A stretch of 11,135 bases of DNA from JAJBWD01 sp041670885 (GTDB lineage Bacteria; Bacillota; Clostridia; Clostridiales; Clostridiaceae). A program made the translations under genes and the position numbers. The stretch's first letter is position 1; the number at the start of each line of letters is the position of its first letter. This document shows positions 1 through 5,632 of this stretch, piece by piece. The notes under the pieces were generated by a model. The model did no database searches. It saw only the letters and a program-made list of their open reading frames with translations, and had not been told where the DNA came from. The stretch is from assembly GCA_041670885.1 (NCBI GenBank), contig JBAXYJ010000085.1, positions 1-11,135 on the forward strand, written 5' to 3'.

Positions 1-109
1 ATGTGTATACTGTACTTTTAGACAGACCTAACTCTTTACAAATTTCCTCTGTGCTTTCATTTGGGTAATGCTCTCTTAAAAAAAATAGTACTTCCTTCTT
101 GTCATACAT
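1..109 (-). CDS. Partial helix-turn-helix protein (N-terminus only)
   Basis: Reading leftward from an ATG at 109, an open frame of 36 codons runs off the window edge. It begins MYDKKEVLFFLREHYPNEST and continues EEICKELGLSKSTVYT. The segment STEEICKELGLSKSTVYT has the shape of a helix-turn-helix (acidic first helix, Gly at the turn, SxSTVY recognition helix), so a DNA-binding protein is likely, but the family cannot be told from 36 residues. The start is set by a strong Shine-Dalgarno GGAGGTGAT (complement of about 117-125). In-frame ATGs at 118 and 133 are too close to it or upstream of it. The gene is divergent from the transposase at 264-815, and a REP-like sequence lies between them. No function beyond probable DNA binding is claimed. 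Confidence 0.6.
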   Translation of the reverse strand, partial: MYDKKEVLFFLREHYPNESTEEICKELGLSKSTVYT

Positions 110-149
110 AACTACCATCACCTCCGCGAACATAAGTTCCCTCTTTATT

Positions 150-217
150 ATTATTCCCGAGAATGGCAGTTTGATGATATCGCCCCAGGGGTGAATTCTG
201 GAAGAGTTGGGAATAAT
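150..217. repeat. Imperfect long inverted repeat around REP copy 1
   Basis: Outer arms ATTATTCCC (150-158) and GGGAATAAT (209-217) are perfect 9-bp inverted repeats. Inner arms AGAAT (160-164) and ATTCT (195-199) also pair. The REP-like CGCCCCAGGGGTG (181-193) lies inside. The whole could fold as an irregular hairpin in the DNA between the divergent helix-turn-helix gene and the transposase. It may be the left boundary of the transposase unit or a substrate structure, which is inference. Confidence 0.45.
178..193 (+). repeat. REP-like sequence, copy 1
   Basis: TATCGCCCCAGGGGTG, with a CCCC-A-GGGG palindromic core, is identical over 16 bp to 797-812. This GC-rich block stands out in AT-rich DNA. 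It lies upstream of the RAYT-like transposase, as expected for REP sequences near their cognate transposase. Confidence 0.7.
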
Positions 218-263
218 CAAAGGTAGGACAAAATTATTTGAAAACAAAGGGGAGATTTTGATT

Positions 264-815
264 ATGCCAACGTCAAAAAGAAAATGGTATCCAGGGGCCA
301 GCTATCATGTAACTGCAAGAGGTAATCACAGAGAAGTTATATTCAGAGATAATGAGGATTTTGCATATTATTTAACATTGATTAAAGAAACGCTAAAGTA
401 TTATTTTAATGAAAAATATGAAATAATAAGTTTTTGTCTAATGGATAATCATGTGCATCTGTTAATTAAAACTGGAGAAAAGCCATTAGGAGAATTTATA
501 GGCAGAATAAATAGTAAATACGCAAAGTACTATAATGAAAAATATGACTGCGTGGGACATTTGTTTCAGGACAGATACTTTTCTGAGCTTATAGAATCAG
601 ATGCTCAAATGATTGAAACCAGCAGATATATTCATTTGAACCCGGTGAGAGCGAAAATGACAGAAAAACCTGAAAGCTATAAATGGAGCAGCTATTCCAT
701 GTATATCGGTAATCAAAGGGAATATTTAATCTGCAGCGGACTGGTGTTATCATTTTTCAGTGACAGAGATTCATATCGAAAATATGTGGAGGCTGGTATC
801 GCCCCAGGGGTGTAA
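264..815 (+). CDS. REP-associated (IS200-like HUH/Y1) transposase
   Basis: This 183-residue protein belongs to the Y1/HUH single-strand transposase group, most like REP-associated tyrosine transposases (RAYTs). The metal-binding HUH motif is H63-V-H65 in CLMDNHVHLLI. The N-terminal YHVTARGNHREVIF block (14-27) and the ETSRYIHLNPVRA block (118-130) are family hallmarks. Y122 is the probable nucleophile by position, not proven. The length fits the family and no frameshift is visible, so it may be active. ATG264 is chosen because AAAGGGGAG lies 9 nt upstream; the longer frame from a TTG at 207 has no comparable site. The gene is flanked by REP-like repeats, and the last codons (IAPGV-stop) are written by copy 2. 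No separate accessory gene or terminal insertion-sequence inverted repeats were seen. RAYTs are usually vertically kept, low-copy genes that move REP elements rather than themselves (family knowledge). Confidence 0.88.
   Translation: MPTSKRKWYPGASYHVTARGNHREVIFRDNEDFAYYLTLIKETLKYYFNEKYEIISFCLMDNHVHLLIKTGEKPLGEFIGRINSKYAKYYNEKYDCVGHLFQDRYFSELIESDAQMIETSRYIHLNPVRAKMTEKPESYKWSSYSMYIGNQREYLICSGLVLSFFSDRDSYRKYVEAGIAPGV
797..812 (+). repeat. REP-like sequence, copy 2 (inside the transposase 3' end)
   Basis: TATCGCCCCAGGGGTG is an exact 16-bp direct repeat of 178-193. It overlaps the transposase reading frame and is followed directly by the TAA stop (813-815), so it encodes the final residues I-A-P-G-V. 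Together with copy 1 it brackets the transposase gene, about 620 bp apart. Confidence 0.7.
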
Positions 816-825
816 TTTTTTCCAG

Positions 826-854
826 TTGATATCATATATTTAAAATGATAAAAT
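826..854 (+). promoter_or_regulatory. Sigma-A-type promoter of the coiled-coil gene
   Basis: TTGATA (826-831), a 17-bp spacer and TAAAAT (849-854) give a near-consensus housekeeping promoter just after the transposase stop codon. Transcription would start near 861, which supports ATG886 rather than ATG853 as the start of the next gene. Confidence 0.6.
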
Positions 855-885
855 GAATGTACTTAGTAAGATAGGTGGTGATGAT

Positions 886-1254
886 ATGGATAAAGAGTTA
901 ATCGAAATGATAAGTAATTTATTAGATAAAAAGTTAGATCCTATAAAGAAAGATATATCCGGTATAAAGGAAGACGTATCTGTATTAAAGGAAGATGTGT
1001 CTGGATTAAAGGAAGACGTATCCGGATTAAAAAAAGATGTTAAATATATAAAGGTTCAGCAGGAAGAACAGGGCAGGATTTTAAGAATATTAGTGGATAA
1101 AGCTGAAACTAATAGAGCTGACCATGACGCAATGTCTAATTCCATCATTCAGCTTTCAGGTAAAGTCGAAAATATGAGAAAAGACATGGCAGCCTTAGAG
1201 ATAGTATCTGCAAGAAATATGGAATATATTGCAGCACTTAAATTGTTGAAATAA
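886..1254 (+). CDS. Small coiled-coil protein with heptad repeats, unknown function
   Basis: This acidic and lysine-rich 122-residue protein has no signal peptide or membrane segment. Residues 19-53 are five consecutive 7-residue units (PIKKDIS, GIKEDVS, VLKEDVS, GLKEDVS, GLKKDVK), a textbook coiled coil. The rest (QEEQGRILRILVDKAE, then KVENMRKDMAALEIVSARN) is also predicted helical. It resembles short clostridial hypothetical proteins with a variable number of such heptads, from memory, and no biochemical role is known to me. ATG886 is preferred over ATG853 because AGGTGG sits 7 nt before it and the predicted transcript starts near 861. It is a single-gene unit with its own promoter and terminator, lying between REP-like sequences. 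It could be a passenger of that region or an unrelated neighbour. No catalytic motif is visible. Confidence 0.75.
   Translation: MDKELIEMISNLLDKKLDPIKKDISGIKEDVSVLKEDVSGLKEDVSGLKKDVKYIKVQQEEQGRILRILVDKAETNRADHDAMSNSIIQLSGKVENMRKDMAALEIVSARNMEYIAALKLLK
940..1044 (+). repeat. Five tandem 21-bp coding repeats
   Basis: There are five in-frame 21-bp units starting at 940, 961, 982, 1003 and 1024. The middle three are closest, sharing TTAAAGGAAGA-type cores, and each encodes one coiled-coil heptad. Gain or loss of a unit would keep the frame and change rod length by one heptad. Confidence 0.85.
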
Positions 1255-1271
1255 TGAAACAAAAAATTAAT

Positions 1272-1316
1272 TGAGCATTAGTGGTTTTGAAATTACCACT
1301 GATGCTCATTTTTTTT
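1272..1316 (+). terminator. Intrinsic terminator of the coiled-coil gene
   Basis: A 14-bp stem (1272-1285 with 1295-1308, one G-T wobble) closes a 9-nt loop and is followed by an 8-T run (1309-1316). It begins 17 nt after the TAA of the coiled-coil gene. Confidence 0.92.
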
Positions 1317-1328
1317 ACCACATTTTCC

Positions 1329-1360
1329 CGCCCCTGGGGTGAAAACTTGCCCCAGGGGCG
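1329..1360. repeat. Head-to-head pair of REP-like sequences (BIME-like)
   Basis: CGCCCCTGGGG (1329-1339) and CCCCAGGGGCG (1350-1360) are perfect 11-bp inverted arms around a 10-nt loop. Each arm also carries the CCCC-N-GGGG core of the copies at 178 and 797. The left arm plus TGA matches copy 1 apart from the central base. The structure is followed by a T8 run (1371-1378) after a 10-nt gap, so it may also stop transcripts arriving from upstream. It lies 28 bp before the sigma-28 promoter. Confidence 0.75.
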
Positions 1361-1388
1361 ATTGGGACGATTTTTTTTCAAAAAATGC

Positions 1389-1415
1389 TAAAGTTTCTCA
1401 GAAACTCTACGATAA
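1389..1415 (+). promoter_or_regulatory. Sigma-28 (SigD/FliA) flagellar promoter
   Basis: TAAAGTTT (1389-1396), an 11-nt spacer and TACGATAA (1408-1415). Against the known consensus TAAAGTTT-N11-GCCGATAA this is 8/8 and 6/8 with exact spacing. The start of transcription is expected near 1422, giving a leader of about 36 nt for the HD-GYP gene. A small dyad (AGTTTC/GAAACT, 1392-1406) overlaps the spacer and may be coincidence. Confidence 0.82.
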
Positions 1416-1457
1416 TGAAATTAGGATTTTATTTTTGTGAAAATTCAGAGGTGTTAA

Positions 1458-2558
1458 ATGAGACTTGAATTAGTTAAAAACATAAGAGGAAATGAAATAA
1501 TCAGCAAAAGTATATATAATCAATTCGGTGTACTAATCCTGGCAAAGGGGCAAAAACTCGAAGCTCGCATGAAAAAAAGACTTATAGAAAATGGAGTATT
1601 TTTTGTATTCATAAAAGATGGAAAACCAGAAAATGCTGAAAAAGATTGTAAAAATGAAGAAAGCCATGATAATGAAACATTAATTCATGCTGAAGAAAAA
1701 ATTGAAAAACTAAAGCAGGATACTTTATCTAAGCTTCCAAATATTTTTGACGAGCTTTTAGATAAAAATTCTAAAGTCCTCGGGGATCTTATGGATGTAG
1801 TTGATAATATGGTAGGCGACATTATGGAATCTGACATTATAAATACAAATCTATATGAAATTAATTGTTATGATGATTATACATATGTGCATTGCTTAGA
1901 TACTGCTATTATGTCTATTTTTTTGGGCAAAGCTATCAATTTAGGGCCAAAGGTAATGAGAACCATAGGACTCTCAGCTATTCTTCATGATATAGGAAAG
2001 ACAAAAATATCAAGCAGTATAATAAATAAAAAAGGGAAGCTTACACCGGAGGAATACAATATAGTAAAACAACATCCAAAGCTGGGATTCGATGCACTTA
2101 TAGAATCTGGACTTAAAGACCCCGGAATACTCTATGGTGTACTGCACCATCATGAAAGATATGATGGTAAGGGATATCCAACGGGACTAAAAGGTAAGGA
2201 CATAAACTATATAGCAAAAATTATAAGCGTATGTGATGTGTATACTGCAATTGCTGCGAATAGAAGCTATAGAAGCCGATTTAGCCCAAATGAAGCATAT
2301 GAGTATATTTTAGGGGGGGCCGGAACTATTTTTGATCCTGTAATCATTACTAAATTTAGAGAGACCTTCTCAATATACCCTATTGGCTGCCAGGTTAAAC
2401 TATCAAATGGTATAACGGGCAATATATTAAGGCAAAATAGAAATTTTCCTGACAGACCGGTTATTAGAGCTGAGAAAGAGGATGCATACAATAATAAGTT
2501 TAACTATGAAATAGATTTACTGGCGGAAACAAAGCTGTCAATAGTTGGATCCAGTTAA
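1458..2558 (+). CDS. HD-GYP domain cyclic-di-GMP phosphodiesterase
   Basis: This 366-residue cytoplasmic protein has no membrane segment. HD-GYP enzymes hydrolyse c-di-GMP to pGpG or GMP (family knowledge). Residues 1-52 form the small beta/alpha domain often found before HD-GYP domains (NQFGVLILAKGQKL). A charged helical linker spans about 53-125. The HD-GYP core spans about 138-305: H145, the HD pair H177-D178 in ILHDIGKTK, H206 in KQHP, H231/H232 in LHHHERYDGKGYP with the GYP triad at 239-241, and D260 in VCDVYTAI. All metal-ligand positions I can place are present, so activity is likely. The usual second Asp in DVxDA is T263. The C-terminus (306-366) is a short beta-rich tail also common in these proteins. 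SD GAGGTG precedes ATG1458. It is the first gene after the sigma-28 promoter and lies 129 bp before a receptor gene, so it probably couples low c-di-GMP to the motile state. Confidence 0.9.
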   Translation: MRLELVKNIRGNEIISKSIYNQFGVLILAKGQKLEARMKKRLIENGVFFVFIKDGKPENAEKDCKNEESHDNETLIHAEEKIEKLKQDTLSKLPNIFDELLDKNSKVLGDLMDVVDNMVGDIMESDIINTNLYEINCYDDYTYVHCLDTAIMSIFLGKAINLGPKVMRTIGLSAILHDIGKTKISSSIINKKGKLTPEEYNIVKQHPKLGFDALIESGLKDPGILYGVLHHHERYDGKGYPTGLKGKDINYIAKIISVCDVYTAIAANRSYRSRFSPNEAYEYILGGAGTIFDPVIITKFRETFSIYPIGCQVKLSNGITGNILRQNRNFPDRPVIRAEKEDAYNNKFNYEIDLLAETKLSIVGSS

Positions 2559-2577
2559 TTTTAGGATATTGCATAAT

Positions 2578-2611
2578 TTGTAAATTAACAGCCAAAATGT
2601 TATTATATAAT
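2578..2611 (+). promoter_or_regulatory. Possible sigma-A promoter before MCP1
   Basis: TTGTAA (2578-2583) and TATTAT (2601-2606) are 17 bp apart. An overlapping alternative is TTAACA (2585-2590) with TATAAT (2606-2611) at 15 bp. Both are plausible, but AT-rich DNA yields such matches by chance. If real, MCP1 and the genes after it could also be expressed independently of the sigma-28 promoter at 1389. Confidence 0.35.
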
Positions 2612-2687
2612 TTCTTTAATATGAAAATAAGCGGTGAATTTTAACATAATATTCAGCTTATAAAATTTTATTTAAGGGGGGATATCA

Positions 2688-5522
2688 ATGAAGTCATTAA
2701 AATTATGGGAGTCATTGAAGTCATTGAAATCATTGAAGTTATGGAATTCATTTAAGTTATCAAAATCATCACCTAATCAATTTTTAGAATTTTTAAATAA
2801 ATCCTTTAAAAATCTAAAAATAAAATATAAGCTGGGGGCAGGGTTTATAATCATAATAGCCTTATCTCTTATCGTTACAGTAATATCTATATCTGATATG
2901 AAGAAAATCCAAAATAACAGCCAGAATATATATGATAATAAGCTGGCACCTATACAGCTTTTATCAAAACTTCAGTCAAATATTGAGTATGAAAGAGCTG
3001 AATATCTTAGTGTAATTGCAGATAAGGAGTATGCCTCAGATCATTTGGAATATATTAAGGGTAAAGCGGCTCAGGATAAAACTCTTTTATCTGATTACAG
3101 CAAAATCAGTAAGTCTGAGAATACTAAAATAGCTTTTGGAAATTTCAGTGGAAGCTTTAATTCCTATAATAAGTCTCTTGAGGGAATTGAAACACTTATT
3201 AATCAAAAGAATTTTAATGAATTAAGTAAAATGATAGGTAATATTGATATGAACAGAAAGGCAGCTGTAGAGAATCTGGATGTACTTATTAATATATACA
3301 AAGATGAGGCCAATACTGAAAATAGTTTAAATAATTCAATATATAAATCTTCCTATTCAATAATAATCTTTATATTTATTTTAGTGATAATATCATCAGT
3401 TCTAATAGGGCTTTGTCTGATAATGCTGATTAATAAAAGCTTGTCTAAGCTGAAAAAATCAGCTGATGCTATGTCCCAGGGTGATATAAATATTGATCTT
3501 ATCAGAACTGAAAGAAAAGATGAAATAGGGCAGCTTTTCATATCTTTTAGTATGATGATAGAAAATATTAAGCAGCATACAGCTGTTGCTAAGAGCATAG
3601 CAGCTGGAGATTTCAATGTAAATGTAGATGTTAAATCAGAAAAGGACGTTTTGGGAGTAGAACTAGTATCCATGATTACAACTATTAAGGCCATTATTGA
3701 GGAAATTAATGATGTTGTTGAAAATGTTGAAAATGGAGAACTAGACGCAAGGCTGGATATAGATAAATACAAAGGCGGATGGAGTGCACTTACAGACGGA
3801 ATAAACAAGCTGATAGAAACATTTACTAAACCTCTTAACATGACAGCATCATATATAGAGAAGATAAGCAGCGGTGATATTCCGGAAAAAATAACAGAGG
3901 TCTATTATGGTGATTTTAATAACATAAAAAATAATCTGAACAATTGTATTGACGTTATGAATGGACTTATCGGAGAAACTAATCTGCTGGTTGATGCAGT
4001 AGAAAACGGTAATCTTGAAGCTAAAGGAAATGAGGATCATTACAGCGGAGACTGGAGAGAATTATTAGCCGGCATAAATAAATTAATTGAAGCATTTGTA
4101 TCTCCCATTAAATATGCATCAGAATACTTATCATTACTTGGACAGGGGACAGACCCTGGAGAGGCTGAAGATTCTTACAAAGGAGACTTTAAGTTAATCA
4201 CTAATAACTTAGGATTGGTGAGAAATTCCTTTGATGAATTATACTCCCAAACTATTAAACTTACTGAAGAAGCTAAGATTGGAAACTTATCTTACAGAGC
4301 TGATTCCGGCAGTTTACATGGAGCATTTATAAAAATAGTTGATGGAATAAATGAGACACTGGACCAGGTGATAAAACCTATTGAAGAAGCGTCATATGTC
4401 CTTGGAGAAATAGGGAAGGGAAACCTGAAAGCTGAGGTTTTGGGTGAATATAACGGCGAATTTGCGGCAATAAAGGATTCAGTAAATAATACAGCAGCAT
4501 CACTTCGAGAAATAGTAGAGGATGAAGAGGCTAAATTAGATGAAATATCAAGGGGAAACCTTAAGATAACAATCGATAAAACCTATCAGGGAGATTTTGG
4601 AGCTGTATCTGATTCACTTAATTCAATAATAGAATCTTTAAATGATACATTAAGAAAAATAGAAACAGCATCAGAGCAGGTAGCAGCAGGCTCAAGACAG
4701 GTATCTGATTCATCTGTTACCTTATCCCAGGGCGCTTCACTTCAAGCCAGCTCCATAGAAGAGATAACGGCAGCGATAACAGAAATAGCGGCTCAGACAA
4801 AAGAAAATGCAGCTAATGCAAATAAAGCAAATAGGGCAACACAGGCTGCTAAGAAAAATGCTGAAGAAGGAAAGAAAGAAATGTCTGATATGCTTGAAGC
4901 GATGGATGAGATAAGCAGTTCTTCAGATAACATAAGCAAGATAATAAAGGTAATAGACGATATTGCCTTCCAGACAAATATGCTGTCATTAAATGCAGCA
5001 ATTGAGGCTGCAAGAGCAGGACAATATGGAAAGGGCTTTGCAGTAGTTGCAGAAGAGGTAAGAAACCTGGCAGCAAGAAGTGCTCAGGCAGCAAAGGAAA
5101 CAACAATTCTGATTAATGAATCCATTGAAAAATCAGAAAACGGAAAGAAACTGGCAGCAAGTTCTTCAAATGCATTATTTAAAATAGCAAAACAGGTAGA
5201 GGCAGCTACAAATCTTGTAGCAGGAATAGCAGCTTCTTCTAATGAACAGGCTACAGGCATAGCCCAGGTGGACCAGGCAATTGAAGAAGTATCAAAGGTT
5301 ACTCAGACAAATACAGCTACTTCAGAAGAAAGTGCAGCAGCATCAGAGGAATTGTCTAAACTGGCGCAGCTTCTTAAAGATAATGTAAGTATATTTAAAC
5401 TAAAGGAAGAGGAAATAAAAAGTAAGGAAATAGAACTGAACATAGATACTATAGAAAAGATAAAGCAGCTTATAGAAAACGGAGAGATTGAGACAGACTT
5501 GGCTCTCCAGCTTTTAAAGTAA
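2688..5522 (+). CDS. Methyl-accepting chemotaxis protein with nine-unit HAMP array (MCP1)
   Basis: A 944-residue membrane chemoreceptor. The N-terminal tail of about 48 residues is unusually long and begins with SLK-type 3-residue repeats. TM1 is about 49-68. The extracellular part 69-222 looks like a four-helix-bundle ligand domain. TM2 is about 224-248. HAMP-like units follow, with key Gly at 265, 307, 350, 396, 441, 487, 532, 578 and 623. The signalling hairpin spans about 655-905, with its tip near IAFQTNMLSLNAAIEAARAG (759-778) and GKGFAVVAEEVRNLA after it. Flanking Glu/Gln/Ala/Ser-rich helices hold the likely methylation or deamidation sites. A 40-residue charged tail follows, without the NWETF-type CheR-binding pentapeptide. 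The ligand is unknown. The start at ATG2688 follows AAGGGGGGAT, and no other in-frame ATG precedes TM1. No clear terminator follows, so read-through into cheA is likely. It is a close paralogue of MCP2 (8065-10839). Confidence 0.95.
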   Translation: MKSLKLWESLKSLKSLKLWNSFKLSKSSPNQFLEFLNKSFKNLKIKYKLGAGFIIIIALSLIVTVISISDMKKIQNNSQNIYDNKLAPIQLLSKLQSNIEYERAEYLSVIADKEYASDHLEYIKGKAAQDKTLLSDYSKISKSENTKIAFGNFSGSFNSYNKSLEGIETLINQKNFNELSKMIGNIDMNRKAAVENLDVLINIYKDEANTENSLNNSIYKSSYSIIIFIFILVIISSVLIGLCLIMLINKSLSKLKKSADAMSQGDINIDLIRTERKDEIGQLFISFSMMIENIKQHTAVAKSIAAGDFNVNVDVKSEKDVLGVELVSMITTIKAIIEEINDVVENVENGELDARLDIDKYKGGWSALTDGINKLIETFTKPLNMTASYIEKISSGDIPEKITEVYYGDFNNIKNNLNNCIDVMNGLIGETNLLVDAVENGNLEAKGNEDHYSGDWRELLAGINKLIEAFVSPIKYASEYLSLLGQGTDPGEAEDSYKGDFKLITNNLGLVRNSFDELYSQTIKLTEEAKIGNLSYRADSGSLHGAFIKIVDGINETLDQVIKPIEEASYVLGEIGKGNLKAEVLGEYNGEFAAIKDSVNNTAASLREIVEDEEAKLDEISRGNLKITIDKTYQGDFGAVSDSLNSIIESLNDTLRKIETASEQVAAGSRQVSDSSVTLSQGASLQASSIEEITAAITEIAAQTKENAANANKANRATQAAKKNAEEGKKEMSDMLEAMDEISSSSDNISKIIKVIDDIAFQTNMLSLNAAIEAARAGQYGKGFAVVAEEVRNLAARSAQAAKETTILINESIEKSENGKKLAASSSNALFKIAKQVEAATNLVAGIAASSNEQATGIAQVDQAIEEVSKVTQTNTATSEESAAASEELSKLAQLLKDNVSIFKLKEEEIKSKEIELNIDTIEKIKQLIENGEIETDLALQLLK
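2694..2765 (+). repeat. 9-bp tandem repeats at the MCP1 N-terminus
   Basis: Eight in-frame 9-bp units encode SLK/LWE/SLK/SLK/SLK/LWN/SFK/LSK. The core TCATTGAAG-TCATTGAAA-TCATTGAAG (2712-2738) is nearly perfect. A higher-order 36-bp period relates 2694-2720 to 2730-2756. Changes in copy number would stay in frame. Confidence 0.8.
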
Positions 5523-5539
5523 AAATTATATGAAGGATA

Positions 5540-5573
5540 AATGGCAGAATGCGTTTCTTTAAGTTCTGCCATT
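5540..5573 (+). other. Stem-loop between MCP1 and cheA
   Basis: A perfect 10-bp stem (AATGGCAGAA 5540-5549 with TTCTGCCATT 5564-5573) closes a 14-nt loop, 17 nt after the MCP1 stop. There is no T run after it on this strand (AAAAAGAAAT follows), so it is not a standard terminator. It may be an RNA-stability or processing element that sets receptor versus kinase transcript levels, which is inference. Confidence 0.6.
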
Positions 5574-5632
5574 AAAAAGAAATAAATTATTAGTAAAATA
5601 TGGGAATGTTTCCTGAATAAGAAGGTGGGTAA

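Noticed and set aside
177..184. Minus-strand GGCGATAT resembling a sigma-28 -10 element
   Set aside because: It is part of the REP-like palindrome and no TAAA occurs 15 bp upstream on that strand.
207..263. Upstream extension of the transposase frame from a TTG at 207
   Set aside because: No ribosome site at a proper distance, and family N-termini begin close to ATG264, which has AAAGGGGAG upstream.
853..885. ATG853 as start of the coiled-coil gene
   Set aside because: It lies within the predicted -10 element and lacks a Shine-Dalgarno; ATG886 has AGGTGG 7 nt upstream.
178..1360. Repeated CGCCCC-N-GGGG motifs as a CRISPR array
   Set aside because: Spacing is irregular and includes whole genes, orientations differ, and there are no unit-length spacers.
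2554..2589. 8-bp inverted repeat (GTTAATTT/AAATTAAC) after the HD-GYP gene as a terminator
   Set aside because: The stem is almost all A-T, the loop is about 20 nt, and no T run follows.
2661..2685. TAAA and GGGGATAT before MCP1 as a sigma-28 promoter
   Set aside because: Spacing is 13 instead of 15, and the -10 would overlap the ribosome-binding site.
4986..4988. Ser767 in the MCP1 hairpin tip (NMLSLNAA) in place of the common Ala
   Set aside because: Ser at this position is seen in ordinary receptors, so it is not a sign of lost function.
5594..5620. TAAAATAT with CCTGAATAA before cheA as a sigma-28 promoter
   Set aside because: The -10 needs an extra base and the CGATA core is absent.
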